From Spirosoma agri (lineage in GTDB: Bacteria; Bacteroidota; Bacteroidia; Cytophagales; Spirosomataceae), in contig NZ_JAAGNZ010000001.1 in NCBI RefSeq assembly GCF_010747415.1, forward strand, positions 3,038,001 through 3,102,000: a DNA stretch of 64,000 nt, written 5' to 3'. The position numbers and the translations under genes are program-made. Below, in pieces: positions 18,675 through 26,183 of the stretch. The stretch's first letter is position 1. The number at the start of each line of letters is the position of its first letter. Below the pieces are notes generated by a model. That model was not told the DNA's origin. It did not search any database and saw nothing but the letters and a program-made list of their open reading frames with translations.

Positions 18675-20906
18675 ATGGTGCATGTTTACCGTAGACGCTT
18701 GTTGATCGTAGGCATAGTCAGTTTACTGCTGATTATCAGTGGCGTTGTCCGTGCTACGCACATTGTTGGGGGCGAACTGGAACTACGGTATCTCGGTCCG
18801 CAGAGTGCGTATTCGCACCGCATCAATTTAAATTTATATTTCGACGCGATCAATGGCGATCCGGGGGCCGATGATGGTCGTGTCTCGGTGGGTATCTTTT
18901 CGAAACGGACCAACCAGCTGATCGGCTACGTGCCGCTCAACCGGATCAGTAGTGAATCTATTCCGTACACAAACTCGGCCTGCCAGACGGTCAACCTGAG
19001 TACCCGGCTCATTCGCCACAGTCTGGATGTCAATCTGGACCCGAACGTCTTCAACGACGCGGCCGGATACTATATGTCCTGGGAACGATGCTGCCGCAAC
19101 AGTAACATCATCAATCTACAGGCACCGGGCGATGCAGGGTCAACGTTCTACCTGGAATTCCCAGCCCTGTCGACCCAAAATTCATCGCCGGTTTTTACTA
19201 TTCCCAAAGGCGATTACGCATGCATTGGCCAGCCCTTTAGCCTCGATTTCAGTGCGAAAGACGCGGACGGTGACAGCCTGACGTATACCCTGGTAACCCC
19301 CTATAATGGCTTCAGCAACCGGGCCGCACCCAATCCCGGCGCAATCAACAATAACAATCCGGTCTTTTTTTCCGGCCCCTACCCGCCCGTTACGTGGATC
19401 AATGGCATTTCGGTCGCCAACGAAATTCCGGGGACGCAGCCGCTTCAGGTCAACGCCCGCACCGGCCTGCTGAGCGTAACCCCCAACCGGGCGGGCCTGC
19501 ACGTTTTTTCGGTTCAGGTCGATGAATACCGCAAAGGCGTCCGGGTCGGGCGGGTTCGGCGCGACTACCAGGCGCTCGTCGTCGACTGCCCCAAAAACGA
19601 CCCGCCGAAGCTCCTCTTTCGTCCCGAAGGGCAATCCAAGTTCTACACGCAGGGAACCGTATTGACCATTGCGGAGAAAGACACCAACTGCCTCGATCTG
19701 TACGTGACCGACCCCAACCCCAACCAACGCATCCGGATCGTCAACATGAGCGGGTCACTTCCTGGCCTGACACTGGCCCCCGGCGATCTGTTTACCCGCA
19801 GTACGACCGATACGTTACGGACGAAATTCTGCTTTGGCCGGTGTGTGGGTAATGGACAGCCGTTTACCTTACTGATTCGGGCCACCGATGAAGGCTGTCC
19901 ACAAGGGCTTAGCGACACGATCAGCATTCGGCTCAACATCATCCCCTCACCCAACAATAAACCGGCAGCGAGCACGAATTTAGCCAATAACAAAGGCACG
20001 GTGACCATTGGCTCTTCGCTAACGTTTACCGCGTTTGGCAACGACATCGATAACGACAACATCTCGATTCAGGCCGTTGGACGTGGTTTCTCGCTGGCGC
20101 AGGCCGGGATGTCGTTCGGGTCGGCCACCGGCATCGGCAAAGTCGCCCAGCCCTTTACCTGGAAACCGGTCTGCTCCGACGCGACCCGATCCGGCTATGT
20201 GGTCGATTTCATCGTCACGGATACCCGCTGTAACGGCAATCTGCGCGATACCGTCACCGTCAATCTGGCAGCCGTCGGCCTACCCAGCCAGCCGCCGAGC
20301 ATACGAACGACGTTACCGCAACCGGTTGTCGAGATGACCGTTGGCCCGAACGATACCGTAGGCAGCACCTTCACTGTCATTGGCAACGATCCGGACCGCG
20401 ATACCATCCGCCTGACAGCCGTTGGCCGGGGTTTTGACTATGTTGCTACTGGCATGAGTTTCACAAACAAAACAGGCCCCGTCGCATTGCAGTCACCCTT
20501 TGCGTGGAAACCGACCTGTGAACTCATGGCGGGACGGTCGGAGGCTACCTTCGTGATCGACTTCATCGCCGATGACCGATCCTGTCAGCCGAAACATACC
20601 GACACCACAACCGTCACCTTCCACGTAAAGTCCCTCCCGGTTACGGCTGATATTCAGGTACCGAACGTTTTCACGCCAAATGGGGATGGCTATAACGATT
20701 ATTTTGCCGTGAGGGATCTGCCCGAAAACGCGTGCGCCGAGCAGTTTAAATCCGTCAACATCACGAATCGCTACGGACGAACGGTGTTCACCTCCACCGA
20801 CCCCAACTTCCGCTGGAACGGCACCAGCGATCCGGCCGGAACGTACTATTACCTCATCCAAACCACCGCCCGGACGTTCAAAGGGCCATTAACGCTCATT
20901 CGGTAA
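18675..20906 (+). CDS. Secreted protein with gliding-motility-type T9SS C-terminal domain
   Basis: The 743-residue protein starts with a signal peptide ending near VVRA and continues THIVGGELELRYL, a recurring N-terminal module of large Bacteroidetes surface proteins. The middle has cadherin/Ig-like segments with DADGDSLTYTL and ten or more cysteines. The C-terminal 90 residues (VPNVFTPNGDGYNDYF to TYYYLIQTT, RTFKGPLTLIR) are a type B T9SS sorting domain, so it is sent to the cell surface or medium. A role in adhesion is inferred only. Confidence 0.88.
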   Translation: MVHVYRRRLLIVGIVSLLLIISGVVRATHIVGGELELRYLGPQSAYSHRINLNLYFDAINGDPGADDGRVSVGIFSKRTNQLIGYVPLNRISSESIPYTNSACQTVNLSTRLIRHSLDVNLDPNVFNDAAGYYMSWERCCRNSNIINLQAPGDAGSTFYLEFPALSTQNSSPVFTIPKGDYACIGQPFSLDFSAKDADGDSLTYTLVTPYNGFSNRAAPNPGAINNNNPVFFSGPYPPVTWINGISVANEIPGTQPLQVNARTGLLSVTPNRAGLHVFSVQVDEYRKGVRVGRVRRDYQALVVDCPKNDPPKLLFRPEGQSKFYTQGTVLTIAEKDTNCLDLYVTDPNPNQRIRIVNMSGSLPGLTLAPGDLFTRSTTDTLRTKFCFGRCVGNGQPFTLLIRATDEGCPQGLSDTISIRLNIIPSPNNKPAASTNLANNKGTVTIGSSLTFTAFGNDIDNDNISIQAVGRGFSLAQAGMSFGSATGIGKVAQPFTWKPVCSDATRSGYVVDFIVTDTRCNGNLRDTVTVNLAAVGLPSQPPSIRTTLPQPVVEMTVGPNDTVGSTFTVIGNDPDRDTIRLTAVGRGFDYVATGMSFTNKTGPVALQSPFAWKPTCELMAGRSEATFVIDFIADDRSCQPKHTDTTTVTFHVKSLPVTADIQVPNVFTPNGDGYNDYFAVRDLPENACAEQFKSVNITNRYGRTVFTSTDPNFRWNGTSDPAGTYYYLIQTTARTFKGPLTLIR

Positions 20907-20947
20907 ACGCGGGTAAGCCGAATTAGCTTATCTTCGCCCGTACGATT

Positions 20948-21757
20948 ATGAAGGATAAAGTAGTTCTCATTACGGGCGCGTCGTCGGGCATTGGCCGGGC
21001 GCTCGCGTTTGCGTTTGGCCGCGAAGGGGCCAACATTGTTATTTGTGCGCGTAAACCCGATGCGCTTCAAGCCGTTAGCACTGAGCTACAACAGGCAGGT
21101 ATCACCGTATTGTCGCTCCTTGCCGATGTCAGTAAGGAGGCCGATGTGAAGCAACTCATCGAGCAGACCATCACCCGCTTCGGTAAGCTGGACATACTCA
21201 TCAATAACGCGGGGATCAGTATGCGCTCCATGCTGGTAGACACCGATCCGGCGGTTATCCAGAAAGTGATGGATATCAACTTTATGGGTACGGTTTACGC
21301 TACCCGGTACGCGCTTCCCTACATCCAGCAGACCAAAGGGTCTATCGTTGGCATATCGTCCATCGCCGGTTACCGGGGGTTGCCGGTACGCAGTGGGTAT
21401 TCGGCGTCGAAATTTGCGATGAACGGCTTTCTGGAAGCGGTACGAACCGAATTGTTACACTCCGGGGTTCACGTGCTGACGGCTTGTCCCGGCTTTACCG
21501 CGTCGAACATTCGTTTTTCCGCCCTCGACGCGCATGGTCAGTCAAAGGGAGAAACCATGCGCGACGAAGGTACCATGATGAGTGCCGAAGAGTGCGCGGA
21601 CCATATTCTCCGGGCGGTCAAATCCCGGAAACGGGAACTCATTCTGACCACGCAGGGCAAGCTCACCGTTTTTATGAACAAGTGGCTTCCCGCGCTGGCC
21701 GACAAACTGGTCTTCAATACACTGGCAAAAGAGAAGGATTCACCCCTTAAGAAGTGA
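20948..21757 (+). CDS. SDR-family oxidoreductase
   Basis: The 269-residue protein is a classical short-chain dehydrogenase: the NAD(P)-binding TGASSGIGRA, the NNAGIS motif, a catalytic serine in GISSIAGYRG and the YSASK active site. The Arg/Lys pattern near CARKPDA suggests NADP preference. The C-terminal part has KSRKRELILTTQGKL, common in the SDR7-type group acting on lipids or acyl substrates. Substrate unknown. It starts 41 bases after the T9SS protein stop and may share its transcript. Confidence 0.9.
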   Translation: MKDKVVLITGASSGIGRALAFAFGREGANIVICARKPDALQAVSTELQQAGITVLSLLADVSKEADVKQLIEQTITRFGKLDILINNAGISMRSMLVDTDPAVIQKVMDINFMGTVYATRYALPYIQQTKGSIVGISSIAGYRGLPVRSGYSASKFAMNGFLEAVRTELLHSGVHVLTACPGFTASNIRFSALDAHGQSKGETMRDEGTMMSAEECADHILRAVKSRKRELILTTQGKLTVFMNKWLPALADKLVFNTLAKEKDSPLKK

Positions 21758-21790
21758 CCATAGGACAGGCCGAACCTAGCCGCTAACCCG

Positions 21791-22516
21791 TCAGATTACC
21801 CAGACATTATCACGTCGGATGTAGTATAACTCGTTGTGCCAGAACACGCGCAGGTAAATATCGTTGCTCCCGATGATGTTCACCTTATGCCCGCGTCCAA
21901 TAACTTCCGCCACGGGTGCCGCAGCGGATGGGTCCGTACGGAGAAACACCCGGTCGGAACTGGTAATCCCTGATTGAACCCCTTCGGGCAGGTTTACAAA
22001 CAACAGCAGGCCAATCAGGTAGAACAGCAAGACCCATTTTTGCCGGGTAGGTACCCCCTCCTTTCGGACCAGTTTGACGATCAGCACACCAAACGCGTAG
22101 CCCGCCGGAATCAGCAGAAACAAGAGAAAATAAATACCGTATTTTTTATAGAACAGGTAAAAATAATTGAGATCGTCCGTCTCGTACCCATTCAGGTTGT
22201 TAGCCCTAGCGACTTCGTTCATCCGGTGCAGAACGGTATCGTCGGGGTGTCGATCAAAATAAACCTGTAGGTAGTACAGCAGGCGCGGCACGTCATTCTG
22301 GCGTTCATACGCGCTTGCCAGTTTCAGCAACATGCCATCCGTTGGCGACTGTCCCTCCGCGATTGCCGTTTCATACAGTCTGGCAGCATCAGCCTGATCG
22401 CCAGTAGCAAAGAGCGAATCGGCCCGATGAATTGGGTCAGGCTGACTGGCCATTGCGGACAGACTCGCGCCTGCCAGACAAAAAAATAGGCTTATTTTAA
22501 GGAGTAGGGCTTGCAT
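21791..22516 (-). CDS. Membrane protein with TPR-like and SH3-like regions
   Basis: The 241-residue protein has a signal peptide, a periplasmic TPR-like part (about 30-105, with AARLYETAIAEGQSP), two membrane segments (about 125-150 and 160-180), and a C-terminal SH3b-like domain (VFLRTDPSAAAPVAEVIGRGHKVNII). The layout resembles BatE-type proteins of Bacteroidetes aerotolerance operons, but no other Bat genes are nearby. Function not known. Confidence 0.65.
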   Translation of the reverse strand: MQALLLKISLFFCLAGASLSAMASQPDPIHRADSLFATGDQADAARLYETAIAEGQSPTDGMLLKLASAYERQNDVPRLLYYLQVYFDRHPDDTVLHRMNEVARANNLNGYETDDLNYFYLFYKKYGIYFLLFLLIPAGYAFGVLIVKLVRKEGVPTRQKWVLLFYLIGLLLFVNLPEGVQSGITSSDRVFLRTDPSAAAPVAEVIGRGHKVNIIGSNDIYLRVFWHNELYYIRRDNVWVI

Positions 22517-22593
22517 CGAACGAAATAAGGCTATAATTTTGCACTGCGTTTCGGAAAAACGGTTATCGTTGTTATCGATCGCCCACCAATTAC

Positions 22594-22669
22594 GATTTGG
22601 TAGCTCAGCTGGTAGAGCAATACACTTTTAATGTATGGGTCCTGGGTTCGAATCCCAGCCGAATCACCA
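22594..22669 (+). tRNA. tRNA-Lys (TTT)
   Basis: A complete cloverleaf is readable: acceptor GATTTGG pairs with CCGAATC with one G-T pair, the anticodon stem ATACA/TGTAT encloses loop CTTTTAA with anticodon TTT at 22627-22629, and the T-arm has GGTTCGAATCC. CCA is encoded at the 3' end. It reads opposite to the neighbouring protein genes and is followed at once by a terminator. Confidence 0.95.
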
Positions 22670-22705
22670 AAAAGGGAGAAAGGAATCCGTTCCTTTCTCC
22701 CTTTT
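22670..22705 (+). terminator. Terminator of tRNA-Lys
   Basis: A perfect 16-bp stem (22670-22685 with 22690-22705) with a four-base loop and a T-rich right arm begins directly after the tRNA CCA. It also lies 22 bases past the stop of the SSB-like gene coming the other way, so it probably serves both. Confidence 0.9.
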
Positions 22706-22727
22706 CGTTTATCAGTGCCCGTCAGGA

Positions 22728-23147
22728 TCAGAAAGGCAGGTCATTGCTTTCATCATCGAACGTTGTGTTGAAGGGCATAGCGGCTGGCTGGCTTTGAGCC
22801 GCCGGACGTGACGACTGCGGGGCCGGGTTCGAACGCGCGGGGGCCGGAGCGGCACTGCTACCTTCTCCTCCGTCGGCTATCTCGATCCGGAACGCCCGAA
22901 GTTCCGTATACCAGCGGTCATTATACTCCCGTGATTCGGCGCTAAACGTTGCCTTCAGCGTATCGCCGTCAGCAAACTGTTTCAGGTCATTTGCTTTTTC
23001 ACCCCAGGCGGTCATGCACACTTTTTTAGGGTATTGGCTATCAAGTGTTTCGATAACGAAATCCTGCTTGTTCCACGCACCATTCTTGCCTTGTCCCGTC
23101 ACCTCTGGCAATACTTTTATGAGTTTTCCTACTAATTCGAGCGCCAT
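22728..23147 (-). CDS. DUF3127 single-strand DNA-binding-like protein
   Basis: The 139-residue protein has an OB-fold domain (about 1-90, LVGKLIKVLPEVTGQGKNGAW and FVIETLDSQYPKKVC) of the DUF3127 family found in Bacteroidetes, a Pro/Ala/Ser/Gln-rich linker, and an acidic tail ending DDESNDLPF, which mimics the protein-recruiting tip of SSB. It likely binds single-stranded DNA in replication or repair, as an addition to the main SSB. Evidence for function is by fold and tail only. Confidence 0.85.
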   Translation of the reverse strand: MALELVGKLIKVLPEVTGQGKNGAWNKQDFVIETLDSQYPKKVCMTAWGEKANDLKQFADGDTLKATFSAESREYNDRWYTELRAFRIEIADGGEGSSAAPAPARSNPAPQSSRPAAQSQPAAMPFNTTFDDESNDLPF

Positions 23148-23297
23148 ACTAGTTAATCTTTAAACGTTATTTAGAGGAATAAAAGTACAAAATTTCGTCC
23201 AGTTGACGGCCTGTTTTGCCTAAAATTCAAAAAGAAAAGCCGGATAATTTGCATCAAAATGACCAAACAGCTATGTTTGCACCCGCAATCAGGAAAT

Positions 23298-23379
23298 GGC
23301 CACGTGGTGAAATTGGTAGACACGCCATCTTGAGGGGGTGGTGCTGCAAGGCTTGGGAGTTCGAATCTCCCCGTGGTCA
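23298..23379 (+). tRNA. tRNA-Leu (GAG), probable prophage integration site
   Basis: Acceptor GGCCACG pairs with CGTGGTC with one wobble, the anticodon stem CCATC/GGTGG encloses loop TTGAGGG with anticodon GAG, a class II variable arm is present and the T-arm reads GGGAGTTCGAATCTCCC. CCA is not encoded. Host-type gene content stops here and phage-type content begins just downstream, which makes its 3' end the likely attachment site; the matching right end is outside the window. Confidence 0.93.
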
Positions 23380-23394
23380 CGAATACATTTATAT

Positions 23395-23427
23395 AATCCG
23401 CTGTTTAACAATTAGTTACGGCGGATT
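23395..23427 (+). terminator. Terminator after tRNA-Leu
   Basis: AATCCGC (23395-23401) pairs with GCGGATT (23421-23427), followed by TTCCGTTTTT. It should end the tRNA-Leu transcript. Confidence 0.65.
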
Positions 23428-23437
23428 TTCCGTTTTT

Positions 23438-23459
23438 ATGCTGAAACATAGCTGAAACA
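23438..23459 (+). repeat. Tandem GCTGAAACA repeats, possible att arm sites
   Basis: ATGCTGAAACA and TAGCTGAAACA stand side by side about 60 bases beyond the 3' end of tRNA-Leu. Short direct repeats next to a tRNA end are what tyrosine integrase arm-type sites look like. No integrase gene is in the window, so this is inference from position. Confidence 0.4.
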
Positions 23460-23473
23460 ATCTATATGTCGCT

Positions 23474-23761
23474 ATGATAATTCACGAGTCCCAGCAAATT
23501 CACAAACGTTTTTTTGAGGCCATCTATGAGCTCATAAAACGCAAGACAATACGGGGTAAGCGCACCTTTGTTAAACGGTACAGCCTCAACCTGGGTAATT
23601 TCTATTTACTGGAGCATGATTCCGACATGTTATTTCAACCAGCTTACCTGACATGGTTGGTGAGGGATTACGGAATTTCATCCCAGTGGCTGCTAACTGG
23701 TGATGGACCAATGTTTCAAGTAGATAAGCAAGCTTTATTAACTGTAAACAAAAAAGGCTAA
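23474..23761 (+). CDS. Phage-type HTH protein
   Basis: The 95-residue protein is of the small helix-turn-helix kind frequent in Bacteroidetes prophages: RFFEAIYELIKR at the start and the closing motif YGISSQWLLTGDGPMF, which follows the XRE-like HTH in CI/Cro-type proteins. The central HTH is poorly conserved. It is the first gene inside the mobile region and could be a repressor or excision factor. Confidence 0.6.
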   Translation: MIIHESQQIHKRFFEAIYELIKRKTIRGKRTFVKRYSLNLGNFYLLEHDSDMLFQPAYLTWLVRDYGISSQWLLTGDGPMFQVDKQALLTVNKKG

Positions 23762-23841
23762 CACTTTTATACTAAAGGTCCAGAGATCAACTTTTCACTT
23801 ACCTATTTACCTTTGAGACTTAATTAAATATAATAGTAGTT

Positions 23842-24048
23842 ATGGAAGAATATAAAACAGGTTATGCCATCACCAGCAATCAGGCTGGTACTTTCTTTTA
23901 TCTTGACTTGGATCGGGATGAGGCAATTGAACAATTTCAAAAAGAGGTTGAAGTAATACCGCAGGAGTATCGACGAGGTAGAATACAAGAGTTTACTTAT
24001 AGAAATAAGTTTTCAATTGATTCCAGTAATAGGGTACACGGCATATAA
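23842..24048 (+). CDS. Small hypothetical protein
   Basis: The 68-residue frame starts at an ATG after an AT-rich leader, ends 23 bases before a terminator stem, and is rich in Glu, Gln and aromatic residues with no membrane segment (EEYKTGYAITSNQAGTFFYLD). I do not recognise it. It is co-directional with the HTH gene and may share its transcript. Confidence 0.5.
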   Translation: MEEYKTGYAITSNQAGTFFYLDLDRDEAIEQFQKEVEVIPQEYRRGRIQEFTYRNKFSIDSSNRVHGI

Positions 24049-24070
24049 GAATACATAGCATCTGATAAAG

Positions 24071-24098
24071 AAAGCCCAGACTGAGTAGCCTGGGCTTT
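24071..24098. terminator. Terminator between convergent transcripts
   Basis: AAAGCCCAG (24071-24079) pairs with CTGGGCTTT (24090-24098) and a T-run follows 7 bases later. It lies between the small hypothetical gene (+) and the end of the tail cluster (-). Confidence 0.75.
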
Positions 24099-24133
24099 GC
24101 TGCATTTTTAAACAACAAACTAATGAATTATCG

Positions 24134-26143
24134 TTAGAGCAGACCAGCTATTACTTTACGCATGTAGTAGTCCGCTAATTTTGCTTTACCCGTATCGTTT
24201 GGATGAAGGCCATCCCGCAAATAACGTCCATTCCCATTGGCGACCTCGAACTGGCGGGAAATGCCCGACTCGACATCGGCATGGATCACGATAACACAGT
24301 AGTTGATGGCCATTTTGATGATGGCATCTTTAATGGTTTTCTGAACGTCGATTGTCACGCTGGCCCGTTGTAGCGGTAAGGCATGGAATACCTTTGCGTT
24401 GGGCCATTGGGTTGTAATTTTCCAATAAGCATAGCGTAGGGCTTCATACAATTTGGATCGATCAAGGCTGGCCAGATCCGTTTTACCCATTGCCGTATCG
24501 TAATCACCGGTATTGGTAATGATCAGATCATTGGTGCCAATAAAGAGCGTGATCACGTCCGGCTGCCAGTTATTGGCAATAGCATAATCAATCTGTCCAC
24601 TTAATCGCTGACGAGGTGAAATGGTCAGACCTGGGGTGTCCGGATCATCCTTGATGCGCGCACCTGACATAGCGGCATGATAGATATTACCCCAGTACGG
24701 TTTACGAATGTAGGTAGGCCATTCAGCCGAATAGCCTCCACCCTCTGGATATACCGTAGCGATCGAATCACCCAGAATCAGCAACTTCAGTCCATTTAGA
24801 TCATGCCAGTACGGGGCAATGGGCATACCATTAATGCCCTCAACCTGCTGGATGTAATCCATGTACGCCGTAGCCGTTTCGCCTCGCTCTACCTGATAGC
24901 TTGCGGGTATATTTCCCTCACCAGAATTTTTAATGGTGAAAATTATGTACGAACAGCCGACCGGCGTGGTCACGGTAGTATTGACACTATTTGCCAGAAT
25001 CGCACCGCCCAGGTTGTTATGATTGGCATCCTCAAACCGTACGGCTTTCAGGTTTCCGTGACCACTGAAGGTAATCTTCTCATTAGGGTTTACGGGCATA
25101 TAACCCGATATCCAGTATCCAGGCGAATTGAAAAACTGTCCGCTCGTCGAACTGGCATCGATTGATTTATTTAACTGAAAGTCGGTAGCGGCCCGATTGA
25201 ACATGTTTCGGGAAACAACCTTGTTGTAGGTTGGTAACATTTCAGAAACGGCCTGACGGTTCACCAGCGAGGTTGGTTCACTACCGGCAACCAGCATCAC
25301 CCCCTGATCAGCCATGTATTTAGCGGCTAGTGGCAATCCAACGGCCTGCTCGACCGCAGCTTTAAAGGTATCGTAGGCAGTCGCAACAGTTCCTTTCTCG
25401 ACCTGATAATTGGCGGGAATCGACGGTTCACCATTCGCTTTGCACGTATAAACAATAAAGTAGCAGTTGGCGGGTGTGGTGATGGTCGTAGTGGTATTGT
25501 TGGGAATAACCAGACCACCGAGATTGCCATGGCTGGCGCTCTCAAACCGTACCGCTTTGAAGGCACCCATATTCGAAAACGTGTACTGCTCACCGGGCAA
25601 AACAGCCATGTAATCCGAAAGGGCATAGCCAGTCGATGTCAGAATGTTGCCACTGGGACCGGTCGCGTCAATAGCTTTACCCTGCTGAATATTGACTGAA
25701 TTCCGATCGAACAGATTTCTCGAATAAAACTTGACCGGAAACCGTTTCCCGATCTCAAGCTGGGTTTCCTTTCGGTTCATGATGGCCGCATCGGTGCCAC
25801 CGACCGTGCTGATCTCAGCCCCAGCACTAATAATGAACGGGCTCCGGTACCAGATACCGCCAATTTTCTTAATTCGGTCACCGATACCAAATGCCTGACC
25901 AGATGGGAAATTGGCACCGGCAAAGGTGCTCACCCCAGCTACGGTAACTGTGTAATACCCACCAGCCACCACCGCTGACGCATTGTTGGTTAGTACTGGT
26001 GAATTGGTCTGTGCGTTCCACGGCCCCAGGTCTTTACCTTCCTGAATCGTTTCAACGGCTCCTAATGCTAAATTCTTTGCGTCAACGGCCTGATCTTTCA
26101 GATCATTGATACCAAAATCTCCTACCCCTGCTAGTAAGCTCAT
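24134..26143 (-). CDS. Tail appendage with SGNH/GDSL esterase domain
   Basis: The 669-residue protein has no signal peptide and is the last gene of the tail cluster. The C-terminal 210 residues are an SGNH hydrolase: LLILGDSIA (block I serine), FIGTNDL (block III) and DGLHPN (block V Asp/His). Before it, two copies of a roughly 125-residue module (starts RNLFDRNSV and RNMFNRAAT, each ending in ANYQVEKG or ASYQVERG plus TAY) form an internal tandem duplication. It is likely a tail fibre or tip enzyme that deacylates the host surface polysaccharide. Confidence 0.75.
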   Translation of the reverse strand: MSLLAGVGDFGINDLKDQAVDAKNLALGAVETIQEGKDLGPWNAQTNSPVLTNNASAVVAGGYYTVTVAGVSTFAGANFPSGQAFGIGDRIKKIGGIWYRSPFIISAGAEISTVGGTDAAIMNRKETQLEIGKRFPVKFYSRNLFDRNSVNIQQGKAIDATGPSGNILTSTGYALSDYMAVLPGEQYTFSNMGAFKAVRFESASHGNLGGLVIPNNTTTTITTPANCYFIVYTCKANGEPSIPANYQVEKGTVATAYDTFKAAVEQAVGLPLAAKYMADQGVMLVAGSEPTSLVNRQAVSEMLPTYNKVVSRNMFNRAATDFQLNKSIDASSTSGQFFNSPGYWISGYMPVNPNEKITFSGHGNLKAVRFEDANHNNLGGAILANSVNTTVTTPVGCSYIIFTIKNSGEGNIPASYQVERGETATAYMDYIQQVEGINGMPIAPYWHDLNGLKLLILGDSIATVYPEGGGYSAEWPTYIRKPYWGNIYHAAMSGARIKDDPDTPGLTISPRQRLSGQIDYAIANNWQPDVITLFIGTNDLIITNTGDYDTAMGKTDLASLDRSKLYEALRYAYWKITTQWPNAKVFHALPLQRASVTIDVQKTIKDAIIKMAINYCVIVIHADVESGISRQFEVANGNGRYLRDGLHPNDTGKAKLADYYMRKVIAGLL

Positions 26144-26183
26144 AACTGAAATTTTATAAAGTGTATGGTTGATTGAGAAATGA

